Shown here: piece by piece, positions 35,387 to 45,060 of the stretch | Position numbering within the stretch: the first letter of the stretch is position 1 | How the letters are laid out: each line of letters starts with the position of its first letter | Assembly: GCF_000956475.1 (NCBI RefSeq) | Contig: NZ_JYJB01000006.1 | Coordinates: 241,893-305,892, forward strand | Direction of reading: 5' to 3' | Length of the DNA stretch: 64,000 nucleotides | From: Microbacterium hydrocarbonoxydans | GTDB taxonomy: Bacteria; Actinomycetota; Actinomycetes; Actinomycetales; Microbacteriaceae | Program-made: the position numbers and the translations under genes | Notes under the pieces: model-generated | Database searches by the model: none | Seen by the model: the letters and a program-made list of their open reading frames with translations, nothing else | What the model was told of the DNA's origin: nothing

Positions 35387-36367
35387 CTAGGCAGAAGCCC
35401 GCAGCCGAGCCTCCCAGCCCGTGCGCACCATCTCGTCGACCGTGTACCGCATCTTCCAGTCGAGGTCGCGGGCGGCGAGCTCGCCGGTGGCGACGATGCG
35501 GTCGGGGTCGCCGGGGCGGCGGGGCCCGATCTCGGGGGTGAAGTCGATTCCGGTGACACGGGCCATGGCATCCATGATCTGCCGCACGCTCAGCCCGTCG
35601 CCCGAACCCAGGTTGTAGGCGGGCTCGATCGACTGCCCTGCGGCAAGCCGCTGAGCCGCGGCCACGTGCGCCGCGGCGATGTCGCCGACGTGCACGTAGT
35701 CGCGGACGTTGGTGCCGTCTTCGGTGTCGTAGTCGTCGCCGTTGATGCGCGGCGTCTCACCTGCGATGAGCTTCTCGAACACGATCGGGAACAGGTTGTG
35801 CGGGCTCACGTCGTACACGGTCGGGTCGGCCGAGCCCACGACGTTGAAGTAGCGCAGCGAGGTGTGCCGGAGCGGCTTGTCGGACTCGGCGGTCGCCGCC
35901 GCCTGGTCGCGCAGCAGCCACTCTCCGATGAGCTTGGACTCGCCGTAGGGGCTGGCGGGCCGCTTCTCGGTGTCTTCCACGACGAGCGACACATCCGGCG
36001 TTCCGAACACGGCGGCCGACGAGGAGAACACGATGTTCGCGACACCCGCGGCCTGCATGGCCTCGAGCACGATCCGGGTGCCGTCGACGTTCTGCGCGTA
36101 GGTGTGCAGCGGGCGCTGCACCGACACCCCGGCGTACTTGAAGCCGGCGACATGGATCACGCCCTCGGCAGCGTGCTCACGCAGGGTCTTCTCCATCAGA
36201 TCACGGTCGAGGATCGAGCCCTGAACGAAGGGCACGCCCTCCGGGGCGAACGAGGCGACGCCACTGGAGAGGTTGTCGACGATGACGGGGGAGAGCCCGG
36301 CATCAGCCAGTGCCCGGACGACGTGCGATCCGATGTAGCCGGCGCCGCCGGTGACGATCCAGGACAT
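35387..36367 (-). CDS. galE: UDP-glucose 4-epimerase
   Basis: A 326-residue short-chain dehydrogenase-type epimerase interconverting UDP-galactose and UDP-glucose. NAD motif TGGAGYIG (residues 6-13), catalytic Tyr141 and Lys145 in YGESK, the SSSAAVFG segment with the catalytic serine region, and GTNVRDYVHVGDIAAAH and YNLGSGDG typical of GalE. Full length. Third gene of the galT-galK-galE operon, 40 nt after galK with AGGAG before the ATG. TAG stop next to the long inverted repeat. Confidence 0.93.
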   Translation of the reverse strand: MSWIVTGGAGYIGSHVVRALADAGLSPVIVDNLSSGVASFAPEGVPFVQGSILDRDLMEKTLREHAAEGVIHVAGFKYAGVSVQRPLHTYAQNVDGTRIVLEAMQAAGVANIVFSSSAAVFGTPDVSLVVEDTEKRPASPYGESKLIGEWLLRDQAAATAESDKPLRHTSLRYFNVVGSADPTVYDVSPHNLFPIVFEKLIAGETPRINGDDYDTEDGTNVRDYVHVGDIAAAHVAAAQRLAAGQSIEPAYNLGSGDGLSVRQIMDAMARVTGIDFTPEIGPRRPGDPDRIVATGELAARDLDWKMRYTVDEMVRTGWEARLRASA

Positions 36368-36407
36368 GCTTCTCCTTCAGGACGGTGATGGTGGAATGAC
36401 CATTGTT

Positions 36408-37591
<1,184 letters not shown>

Positions 37592-37595
<4 letters not shown>

Positions 37596-38782
37596 GCGTG
37601 TGCCCTCTCGATGGCTTCGCGGATGCGGGCAGCGCCCTGCTCCGGGGTGACTTCGGCGGCCCACGCCCACATGGCGGCTTCGGATCCGGCCAGGAACTTG
37701 AGCTTGTCGGCGGCTCGGCGGGGGCTCGTCAGCTGCAGGTGCAGGCGCACGCTGTCACGGCCGACGTTCACCGGCGCCTGGTGCCATGCGGCGATGTACG
37801 GGGTGGGGGTCTCGTACAGTGCGTCGACTCCGCGCAGCAGGCGCAGATAGAGCGGGGCGAGCTCGTCGCGCTCGGCATCCGTCGTCTCGGCGAAATCGGG
37901 CACGTGCCGGTGCGGCATCAGATGCACCTCGAGGGGCCAGCGGGCGGCGAAGGGTACGAACGCCGTCCAGTGCTCGCCGCGGAAGACGACGCGCTCGGAG
38001 CCCTGCTCGAAGTCGAGGATGTGCTGGAACAGGTCGGGGGCCGTGCGATCGATGCTGTCGAGCAGGCGGGTGGTGCGCGGAGTGACGTACGGGTACGCGT
38101 AGATCTGGCCGTGCGGATGCGGCAGGGTCACGCCGATCGCCTCGCCGCGGTTCTCGAACGGGAAGATCTGCTCGATGCCGGGCAGCCGCGAGAGCGCGGC
38201 CGTGCGGTCGGCCCACGCCTCGATCACGGTGCGGGCGCGGGTGACGGTCTGGGTGCCGAAGGAGCCGGAGTGCTCGGGGCTGAAGCAGACCACCTCGCAG
38301 CGGCCGACCGAGGTGCGGGTGCGGCCGAGGCCGAGGGCTGCGAGGTCGTCGAGGCCGCGGGGCGGATTGCTCGCGGCCGGCGCGTCGCCGGTCGCCTCGG
38401 CGAGAGCGGGGCCGAATGCCGGCGACTTGTTCTCGAACACGGCGACGTCGTAGCGCGACGGAACCTCGGAGGGGTTCGTGGGCGTCTGCGGGGCCAGCGG
38501 GTCTGCGTCGGCGCTGGGCATCATGACGCGGTTCTGGCGGTTCGCGGCGACCGTGATCCAGTCACCGGTGAGCACATCCAGACGCATGGTCGCCGACTCG
38601 GGGCGGGGATCGAGCGTGCGTGCGTCGACCGAGCGCTCGGCGTCGAGCGCGGTATCGGGGTCGTCGTAGTAGATGAGGTCTCGGCCATCGGCGAGCTTCG
38701 TGGCGCGCTTCGTGACGCCGGCCGAGAGTCGCTCGGCGGTCATCGCGGCGGTTCGCAATTCAGGATGATTCTCCGTGTTCAC
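37592..38782 (-). CDS. galT: Galactose-1-phosphate uridylyltransferase
   Basis: A 396-residue GalT with the active-site HPHGQ (His222-Pro-His224; the second His is uridylylated) and RNNRVMMPS-like NRQNRVMMPSADADP in the first half, and VHLMPHRHVPDFAETT and LRLLRGVDALY toward the end. The GTG at 38782 is preferred because it fits a leaderless transcript from the promoter at 38789-38818; ATG 38743 is the alternative. First gene of the galT-galK-galE operon, divergent from a LacI regulator, with one operator lying over the start codon. Confidence 0.92.
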
Positions 38783-38820
38783 GTAAACATCATGACCTAC
38801 AGGCCGTGGTAACGTCAACA
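38776..38820 (-). promoter_or_regulatory. galT promoter with two LacI-type operators
   Basis: On the minus strand TTGACG (38818-38813) and CATGAT (38794-38789) are 18 bp apart, placing the transcription start at about 38782, the first base of the galT GTG. TGTTCACGTAAACA (38776-38789) and TGGTAACGTCAACA (38807-38820) are related palindromes with central ACGT, centred 31 bp (three turns) apart. They cover the start site and the -35 box. Confidence 0.7.
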
Positions 38821-38847
38821 TTCCGGACCTGTGAACGGAGGATGCCG

Positions 38848-39870
38848 GTGACCGATGATCTTCTCGGCCTCGGAGACGCACCGAAGCGCCGCCCTCGCGC
38901 CTCCTCGGGCCGGGTGTCGATGGCGCAGGTCGCGGCCCGTGCCGGCGTGTCGGGCCAGACGGTCTCGCGCGTCGTGAACGACAGCCCCCGTGTCGACCCC
39001 GACACCCGCACGCGCGTCGAGAAGGCCATGGATGAACTCGGCTACCGCCCTCATCGCGCCGCGCGCGCCCTGCGTACCGGACGCTCGCAGACGATCGGAC
39101 TCGTCGTCACGACCCTCGCGACCGTCGGAAACTCGCGCATGCTGCAGGCGACAGCCGAGGCCGCGGCCGAGCGCGGCTACGCGCTCACCCTCGTCACCGC
39201 CTCGAACGGTGTGGCTGCGGCGTTCCAGAGCCTGGCAGAGCAGGAGGTCGACGGCGCGATCGTCCTGAACGAGGCATCGGCGCAGGTCGCGACGACCCAA
39301 CGCCCTCGCGGCCTGCGACTGGTCGTGGTGGATGCGCAGACCGATGCCGGGTTCGTCGCCGTGCACAGCGATCATGCCGGTGGCGCGGCGTCGGCCACCG
39401 CGCATCTGATCTCGCTCGGCCACTCCACCGTGCATCACCTCGCCGGCCCCGTCGACTCGTTCGCTGCGGCGGAGCGCGAGCGCGGCTGGCGCGAGACTCT
39501 CGTCGCGGCGGGCCTCGCGGCGCCCGTCCCCATTCGCGGTGACTGGAGCGCCGAATCCGGATATGCGGCGGGCGAGGCGCTCGCCGCAGCATCCGCCGTC
39601 TTCTGCGCCAACGATCAGATGGCGCTGGGACTTCTGCGGGCTCTCGCCGAGCGCGGACGCCGCGTGCCCGAAGACGTCGCGGTGATCGGATTCGACGACG
39701 TTCCGGATGCCGCGAACTACCGCCCTCCGCTCACCACGATCCGGCAGGACTTCACCGCCCTGGCGCACCGGGCGGTCGACGCGCTGGTGGCGGAGATCGA
39801 GGGTGCGGATGCCGCGTCCGGGCCCGTCGTGGTGCCCACGCTGCTGGTCGAGCGGGCCAGCACCCGCTGA
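38848..39870 (+). CDS. LacI family transcriptional regulator of the gal operon
   Basis: A 340-residue LacI-type repressor: a ~25-residue basic leader, the helix-turn-helix SMAQVAARAGVSGQTVSRVVND and hinge YRPHRAARALRTGRS, then the sensor domain with VFCANDQMALGLLRAL and VIGFDDVPDAANYRPPLTTI in outline. It is divergent from galT and two matching operators lie between them, so galactose-responsive repression is likely. GTG 38848 was chosen because GGAGG lies six bases before it; ATG 38842 would sit on that site. The gene ends just before the 19-bp repeat array. Confidence 0.87.
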   Translation: MTDDLLGLGDAPKRRPRASSGRVSMAQVAARAGVSGQTVSRVVNDSPRVDPDTRTRVEKAMDELGYRPHRAARALRTGRSQTIGLVVTTLATVGNSRMLQATAEAAAERGYALTLVTASNGVAAAFQSLAEQEVDGAIVLNEASAQVATTQRPRGLRLVVVDAQTDAGFVAVHSDHAGGAASATAHLISLGHSTVHHLAGPVDSFAAAERERGWRETLVAAGLAAPVPIRGDWSAESGYAAGEALAAASAVFCANDQMALGLLRALAERGRRVPEDVAVIGFDDVPDAANYRPPLTTIRQDFTALAHRAVDALVAEIEGADAASGPVVVPTLLVERASTR

Positions 39871-39874
39871 TGCC

Positions 39875-40060
39875 TGAGATCCGGCTTCCGGCGTGAGGTC
39901 CGGCTTCCGTCGTGAGATCCGATACCTGCGGTGAGATCCGATACCTGCGGTGAGATCCGGCTTCCGCCGTGAGTTCAGTGCGTCCTTGCGGGGAGCTCAC
40001 GCCGGGACGAGGAGCTCACGCCGGAAGGGGGAGCTCACGCCGGAACGAGGAGCTCACGCC
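39875..40060. repeat. 19-bp repeat array in opposing orientations
   Basis: Five tandem 19-bp units (TGAGATCCGGCTTCCGGCG and variants) run from 39875 to 39969, a degenerate sixth follows to 39988, then three and a half units in inverted orientation (GAGCTCACGCCGGAACGAG and variants) run from 39993 to 40060. Shared form: TGAGnTCCnnnTTCCGGCG. The last unit contains the stop codon of the regulator gene ending at 40054. The array fills the gap between two convergent regulators and can fold into a very long hairpin. Confidence 0.85.
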
Positions 40061-41145
40061 TTCGTCGCCGGCGCCGTCGATTCGCGCGCCTTCAGCGTGG
40101 GGCTCAGCGACACCCGGTGCACGGGGCGCGACGGATCGGCCAGGCGTCGGGCGAGCAGATCGACCGCTGCGGCGCCGACGCCTCCGCGCGGAGGGCTGAT
40201 GGCGGTGAGCGCGGGAGTGAACAGCTGCGCGACCTCGTCGTCGTAGGCGACGACGGAGAGGTCCTCCGGCACAGCCAGGCCGCGGTTGAGAGCGATATCG
40301 ATGAACGCCATGGCCTCGGGGTCGGAGTGGATCAGCAGCCCGGTCACACCCTTCTCGAGAGCCGTGTCGATCGCCGCGTTCACCGCCGAGGTGAACCCGG
40401 GGCCGTTCCGGTCAGGGAAAAGACTCTCGAAGTGCGCCTCCGGGCCGAGGCCGAGCTCCTCGCACGCGGTCGCCCAGCCCGTGACGATCTTCCGGCCGGT
40501 CGGCGAATCGCGCGAGAGGATCAGGCCCAGCCGCTCGTGCCCGAGCCCGGCCAGGTGACGGGCGGCGAGCACCGCGCCGAGCGCGTGGTCGGTGGTGACG
40601 CTCTCGACCGGCTCCCGCCCAGGCAGCACGACGGCGTCGCGCTCGACGAAGACGCTCGGGATGTCGGAGGAGGCGAGCCACTGCACGACGTCCTGCGCGT
40701 GCGCGGCGTCGGGGTTCGGGGCGACGATCAGGCCGCGCACGTCGTCCGACGCCACGAGGCGCTCGAGCACCGGTCGCTCGTCCTGCAGCTCGTACGAGGC
40801 GCCGCGCAGCACCAGCCGGAGGCCTCGCCGGTGGGCCTCGGCCTCCATTCCGCGGATGACGCCGGGCCAGTAGTACGCGAGAGAGGGGACGAGCACGGCG
40901 ATCGCCCCTCCGGTTCCGGCGGCGGCCACCACGGCGGAGGGGGCGGATGCCGATACGGCTCCGCCATGTACGCGCTCGAGGCGTCCCTCCTCTTCGAGCT
41001 GCTGCAGGTCCCGGCGCAGGGTGACGGGAGCGACGCCGAGCTCTTCCGTGAGCTGCGACACCCGCACAATCCCGTCGCGCCCGAGAGCTGCGAGGATGTG
41101 CGCGTGGCGCGCCGGCGCCAGCGGAGCGTGCTGCTGATCGGTCAT
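40054..41145 (-). CDS. Hybrid regulator: DeoR helix-turn-helix with LacI-type sensor domain
   Basis: A 363-residue regulator. Residues ~12-65 are a DeoR-type winged helix (RHAHILAALGRDGIVRVSQLTEELGVAPVTLRRDL in outline, then EEEGRLERVHGGAV), but instead of the DeoR sugar-phosphate domain the rest is a LacI/periplasmic-binding sensor (IAVLVPSLAYYWPGVIRGMEAEA, GLLIHSDPEAMAFIDIAL, VVAYDDEVAQLFTPALTAI). It should bind a free sugar. ATG 41145 overlaps the heparinase-like gene stop (ATGA), so it is the second gene of that operon and probably controls the divergent operons around 42950. Confidence 0.85.
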   Translation of the reverse strand: MTDQQHAPLAPARHAHILAALGRDGIVRVSQLTEELGVAPVTLRRDLQQLEEEGRLERVHGGAVSASAPSAVVAAAGTGGAIAVLVPSLAYYWPGVIRGMEAEAHRRGLRLVLRGASYELQDERPVLERLVASDDVRGLIVAPNPDAAHAQDVVQWLASSDIPSVFVERDAVVLPGREPVESVTTDHALGAVLAARHLAGLGHERLGLILSRDSPTGRKIVTGWATACEELGLGPEAHFESLFPDRNGPGFTSAVNAAIDTALEKGVTGLLIHSDPEAMAFIDIALNRGLAVPEDLSVVAYDDEVAQLFTPALTAISPPRGGVGAAAVDLLARRLADPSRPVHRVSLSPTLKARESTAPATKA

Positions 41146-42941
41146 CGTTCGTCCTCGCTGTCGCTCGTCGCCGGAGCGACGATGTCTCTTTCTACCGTGA
41201 TCCACGCGTCTTCGCGTGCGCTCACGTCCAATTCGAGCCGGGTCAGCCGCTCGCCCCACACGTCGCTCAGGACGGGATCGTCGAGCTCGCGCACCGTCTC
41301 GGTGCAGCGGATGCCGGCGGGCCATCGGATCACGACCGGCGTCGCGCCGTCGAGCGGCACGATGCGGACGCCGCTGTCGAGCGGGGTCACCTCGCCGGCC
41401 ACCACCAGGTTCAGCCGAGTCGCACCGGTCGGGGACCCCCGCCACACGTCGGACACCCGCACGATGCGACTCGCGCGATCGAGGGCGGCCGTGCGCCACC
41501 AGGAGAGCCCGTCGATCTCGTACGCGCCGCCGATCTCGAGCGCGAGCGAGGACACGTCCTCCGACAACGACACCTCGACCTCGGATGCCGCGAACTCCCG
41601 CCCCGGCGACTGGTCGACGCCGGCGATCGTCGGCGTGTTGTGCCAGGCGCTCTGCATGGTCCAGATCGAATAGCGCTCGGGTCCGAACGTGGCCTTCGTG
41701 TAGGTGGGCCGCCCGGCGTCGACGATCACGGGGACGCCGTCGCTGGCGACGATGAACGAGCCGATGTCGTTGTGGTTGTGGTGCTCGGCGTTGTGCCCGC
41801 CCTTCACGACGAGGGCGAGGCCATCGGGGGAGCCCTCGCGCTCGCGCGTCAGGAGCATCTCGGTCGAGGGGAGCCACACGTCGCGGGGGAGCGGCGAGCC
41901 GACGATGGCGACCTCGCGCCATTCGGGATCGGTCAGCTCGCGGACGAGTCTCCCGAGCCCCGCGATCTCCGATGCGGGCAGGCCGCGGTGCGCCGCCGCG
42001 TGGGCCGCGGCATCCGCATCGCCCAGCCTCCGCGCCGCACGGTGCAGCGCGTGCCAGGGCTGATGCACGCGGGGGCGGGCCTGTCCGTCAGCGAGGTTCG
42101 CGTACCACTCTCCGCCCAGATGGCACCGATGAGGGAAGGAGACGGACGCGCGCAGCGCCTCGATGCTCGCCGGCATCCGCCCTGTCACGTGCTCGAGCAC
42201 GTCGATCGCCTCGAGCGCCCGGCAGGCGCCGTTCCACCAGTACGAGTACCCCTCATCGATCGCACCGTCGGCCGGCAGCGAGACGAGGTAGCGGTCCAGC
42301 CCCTCGATGACCAGGTCGATGAGCGGTTCAGGGTCGTCGTGCAGCTGCACCGCGGCGGTCAGCACATTCGAGTGGATCCACGGGTTCCAGTTGTGCACGT
42401 CGCCGTCGAGGCCCAGCCAGTGCCAGTCGCGGCGCTCGATGAAGGGGCGGAAGACGCGCACCTCGGCTTCGTGACGGATGCGGGAGCGGATGCCGGGCGC
42501 CCGCGCGTCCAGCTGAGCGCCGAGCACGTGATCGATCCAGGCGAGCTGGCCGACAACCTCGCCCGCTCCCAGATCGAGGAACGGGTCGGTGACGTCGGCG
42601 AGCACGCCGCGGCTCTTCTCGTAGACGTCGTCATGCGCGGGCCAGCACCACGAACTCTGCTCGCACAGCAGCTGCACGCCGTCGGCGACCTCGTCGATCC
42701 AGTGCTCCTCCAGGGTGACGGCTGCCGCGATCACGGCGCGGCTGAGCCGATGCTGGCGGGCGAACGCCGCGTCCTCCCAGGTAGAGCGGTCGCCGTCGCG
42801 GTGCACGCGGGCGGCCTGGCTGGCGAGGGGCTGCGGCCAGGGGGTGCCGAGATCGGCTTCGGCGCGGGCGAGCAGGTCGGCCGCGTCGACGTGCGACCAG
42901 GCGGCGCGATCGTCGGCCGTCGGTGCGGGAAGCATGTTCAC
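41142..42941 (-). CDS. Heparinase II/III-like polysaccharide lyase family protein
   Basis: A 599-residue protein with an N-terminal alpha/alpha-toroid (HWLGLDGDVHNWNPWIHSNVLTAAVQL; DEGYSYWWNGACRALEAIDVL in outline) and a C-terminal beta-sandwich domain opening with GGHNAEHHNHNDIGSFIV, the heparinase II/III signature with its histidines. Relatives cleave heparan, alginate or other uronic-acid oligosaccharides by beta-elimination. No signal peptide is visible, so it probably acts on imported oligosaccharides. Start GTG 42941 or ATG 42935. It is divergent from a DUF2264 gene and ABC importer. The true substrate cannot be read from sequence. Confidence 0.82.
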   Translation of the reverse strand: MNMLPAPTADDRAAWSHVDAADLLARAEADLGTPWPQPLASQAARVHRDGDRSTWEDAAFARQHRLSRAVIAAAVTLEEHWIDEVADGVQLLCEQSSWCWPAHDDVYEKSRGVLADVTDPFLDLGAGEVVGQLAWIDHVLGAQLDARAPGIRSRIRHEAEVRVFRPFIERRDWHWLGLDGDVHNWNPWIHSNVLTAAVQLHDDPEPLIDLVIEGLDRYLVSLPADGAIDEGYSYWWNGACRALEAIDVLEHVTGRMPASIEALRASVSFPHRCHLGGEWYANLADGQARPRVHQPWHALHRAARRLGDADAAAHAAAHRGLPASEIAGLGRLVRELTDPEWREVAIVGSPLPRDVWLPSTEMLLTREREGSPDGLALVVKGGHNAEHHNHNDIGSFIVASDGVPVIVDAGRPTYTKATFGPERYSIWTMQSAWHNTPTIAGVDQSPGREFAASEVEVSLSEDVSSLALEIGGAYEIDGLSWWRTAALDRASRIVRVSDVWRGSPTGATRLNLVVAGEVTPLDSGVRIVPLDGATPVVIRWPAGIRCTETVRELDDPVLSDVWGERLTRLELDVSAREDAWITVERDIVAPATSDSEDER

Positions 42942-42943
42942 GG

Positions 42944-42960
42944 GATCAGCATAGCTGATC
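42944..42960. promoter_or_regulatory. Perfect palindrome next to the heparinase-like gene start
   Basis: GATCAGC (42944-42950) and GCTGATC (42954-42960) flank ATA. It begins three bases before the heparinase-like start on the minus strand and overlaps the first of the TGATCGAAAA units, so it is a likely operator for this divergent promoter. Confidence 0.5.
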
Positions 42961-43019
42961 GAAAATGATCGATAAAGAATTATCTTCGTATTGTCCTGAT
43001 CGAAATGGGATGATAATCT
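42956..43019 (+). promoter_or_regulatory. Promoter of the DUF2264-ABC operon with three 10-bp regulator sites
   Basis: TTGTCC (42991-42996) and TAATCT (43014-43019) are exactly 17 bp apart. TGATCGAAAA (42956-42965) and TGATCGATAA (42966-42975) are adjacent direct repeats one helical turn apart; a third copy, TGATCGAAAT (42997-43006), lies in the promoter spacer. Direct 10-bp half-sites of this kind suit a DeoR-type helix-turn-helix such as that of the 40054 gene product. Confidence 0.6.
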
Positions 43020-43087
43020 CCCAACGATCGGGAGCGGACGTCAGGCCCTCCCGACCGGACCCGAAGCAGTCTTCAAAGGAGAACCCT

Positions 43088-45019
43088 GTGGCGAACGAGC
43101 CCACCAGCGCGGCAGCGGCGTCGACCGTGGCGGCACCGGAGTGGACCCGCGACGACCTCATCGCCTACGCCGACGGGCTGCTCGCGGCCGTGCGTCCCTG
43201 GGCCTCCGAGAACGGTGCGCGCATCACGCTTCCCGGCGCGTCCGGCGGCTACGGCGCCGACGTCGACGGACTCGAGGGCTTCGTGCGCACGTTCCTCCTC
43301 GCAGGCTTCCGCATCGCCGGCGCCCGCGGCGAGGGCGTCGATGACCTGATCGACTTCTACTCGCATGGGATCGTCGCCGGCGTCGACCCGGATGCCGCCG
43401 ACCGCTGGGTCCGTCTCGACGAGCACGCCCAGGCGAAGGTCGAAGCCGCCTCGATCGCGCTCATCCTCGATCTGACCCGGCCGTGGATCTGGGACCGTCT
43501 CGACGCCCTCACTCAGCAGCGCCTGATCGACTACCTCTCCCCGGTCGTGGGCGACACGACGTATCCCCGTAACAACTGGCTGTGGTTCCGCGTCGTCGTG
43601 CAGACCTTCCTGCGCTCGGTCGGCGGACCGTGGTCGCAGGCCGACATCGACGACGATCTCGCGCGGCACGACTCGTTCCTGCGCGAGGGCGGCTGGATCT
43701 CCGACGGAGACGAGCGCGCCTACGACCACTACGTCGGCTGGGCGCTGCACCTCTATCCGGTGCTGTGGTCGCGGATGCAGGGTGCGACGGAGCTCGCGAA
43801 CGGCCGCACCGCGGGCGATGTCGCGCGGCTCGACACCTTCCTGCAGGACGCGATCGCTCTCGTCGGGGCCGACGGCTCTCCCCTCATCCAGGGCCGGAGC
43901 CTCGTCTACCGCTTCGCGGCGGCGGCTCCGTACTGGGCCGGCATCATCGCCGAGGTGCCGTCCGTGCCCGCAGGGCAGCTGCGCAGAGCAGCATCCGCCA
44001 TCGTCCGTCATTTCGCCGAGAACGGCGCACCGAACGACCAGGGCCTGCTCGACCTCGGCTGGCACCACGAGTGGCGCCGGCTCGCGCAGAACTACTCCGG
44101 CACGGGCTCGCCGTACTGGGCGGCCAAGGGACTGCTCGGCATCGCCCTGCCCGAGGACCACCCGGTGTGGACCGTCGCGCAGACCGAGCTCCCCACGCAG
44201 ACGCACGACACCCTTCGCGCCGCGCTCTCTCCGGCCTGGATCATCTCGGCCACCTCCGATGACGGCATCGCCCGCGTCATCAACCACGGCGCCGACCACG
44301 CGCGCCCCGGCGATCTCGTCGGCGATTCGCCGCTGTACGCCCGCCTCGGCTACTCCACGGCGACGAGCCCGCTGCTGAACGGCGACGGCTGGGCCGAGCC
44401 GCTCGAGCAGTCGGTCGCGCTCCTGCATGCCGACGGCCGGGCGACGCATCGCGCGGGCATGCGCGTGAACGGCATCCGGCTCGATGGCGAGGCCGCGATC
44501 GCAGGGTCCACGGCGACCGCGCACTGGATCGTCCCGGCCGCGACGCAGACCCGGCACGGCTCAGGCATCACCGGCGACGTCGAGATCGCCGGCACCGTGA
44601 CGACCTGGTCGATCGTGCGGGGCGCGTGGGAGATCCGCCTCGTGCGCATCGACACGATCGAAGCGGATGCCGCCCCCACCGCGCTGCGCATCGGCGGCTG
44701 GGCCATCGCCGCGGATGCCGTCGAGCACGCCGTCTCGGAGGCCGGCGCCACCGCTGCGGCCGCGGGCCGGCACAGCACGATCGTCGCTCTCACCCCTGGC
44801 GGCGCGCCCTCGATCGAGAATCGCCGCGATGCGAGCCCGCTCGGAGCTGCGGCATCCGTCCCCGTCCTCATCTCCCCGGTGACAACCGGCACGTGGATCG
44901 CCGCCGCGGTGCACCTGTCGGATCGTGCACCGGCATCCGCCCCGTCCGTCCGCATCGGTGACGACGACGTCGTCGTCACCTGGCCCGATTCCCGCACCAC
45001 CGCACACCGGCTCGCCTGA
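43088..45019 (+). CDS. DUF2264 domain protein, predicted alpha/alpha-toroid carbohydrate-active protein
   Basis: A 643-residue cytoplasmic protein of the DUF2264 family. The first ~370 residues are helical and contain the family stretches LPGASGGYGADVDGLEGFVRTFL, WLWFRVVVQTFLRSVGG, DGDERAYDHYVGWALHLYPVLW in outline; the last ~270 form a beta-rich domain. The fold is expected to resemble glycosidase or lyase toroids, but no activity is established. The GTG start has AGGAG eight bases upstream. It leads an operon with a sugar importer and faces a heparinase-like gene, so a role in uronic-acid oligosaccharide breakdown is inferred. Confidence 0.8.
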   Translation: MANEPTSAAAASTVAAPEWTRDDLIAYADGLLAAVRPWASENGARITLPGASGGYGADVDGLEGFVRTFLLAGFRIAGARGEGVDDLIDFYSHGIVAGVDPDAADRWVRLDEHAQAKVEAASIALILDLTRPWIWDRLDALTQQRLIDYLSPVVGDTTYPRNNWLWFRVVVQTFLRSVGGPWSQADIDDDLARHDSFLREGGWISDGDERAYDHYVGWALHLYPVLWSRMQGATELANGRTAGDVARLDTFLQDAIALVGADGSPLIQGRSLVYRFAAAAPYWAGIIAEVPSVPAGQLRRAASAIVRHFAENGAPNDQGLLDLGWHHEWRRLAQNYSGTGSPYWAAKGLLGIALPEDHPVWTVAQTELPTQTHDTLRAALSPAWIISATSDDGIARVINHGADHARPGDLVGDSPLYARLGYSTATSPLLNGDGWAEPLEQSVALLHADGRATHRAGMRVNGIRLDGEAAIAGSTATAHWIVPAATQTRHGSGITGDVEIAGTVTTWSIVRGAWEIRLVRIDTIEADAAPTALRIGGWAIAADAVEHAVSEAGATAAAAGRHSTIVALTPGGAPSIENRRDASPLGAAASVPVLISPVTTGTWIAAAVHLSDRAPASAPSVRIGDDDVVVTWPDSRTTAHRLA

Positions 45020-45060
45020 GCCTGACGCACCTACCCGCAATTGCAAAGGAGCAGTACCTC

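Noticed and set aside
33641..36388. Very long plus-strand open frame (915 codons) across the GPH transporter and galE
   Set aside because: Arg-rich composition, no motifs, and it crosses two clear genes and an intergenic region; frame openness follows from the scarcity of stops in GC-rich DNA.
39875..40060. CRISPR array
   Set aside because: Units are contiguous with no spacers and change orientation halfway; no cas genes are present.
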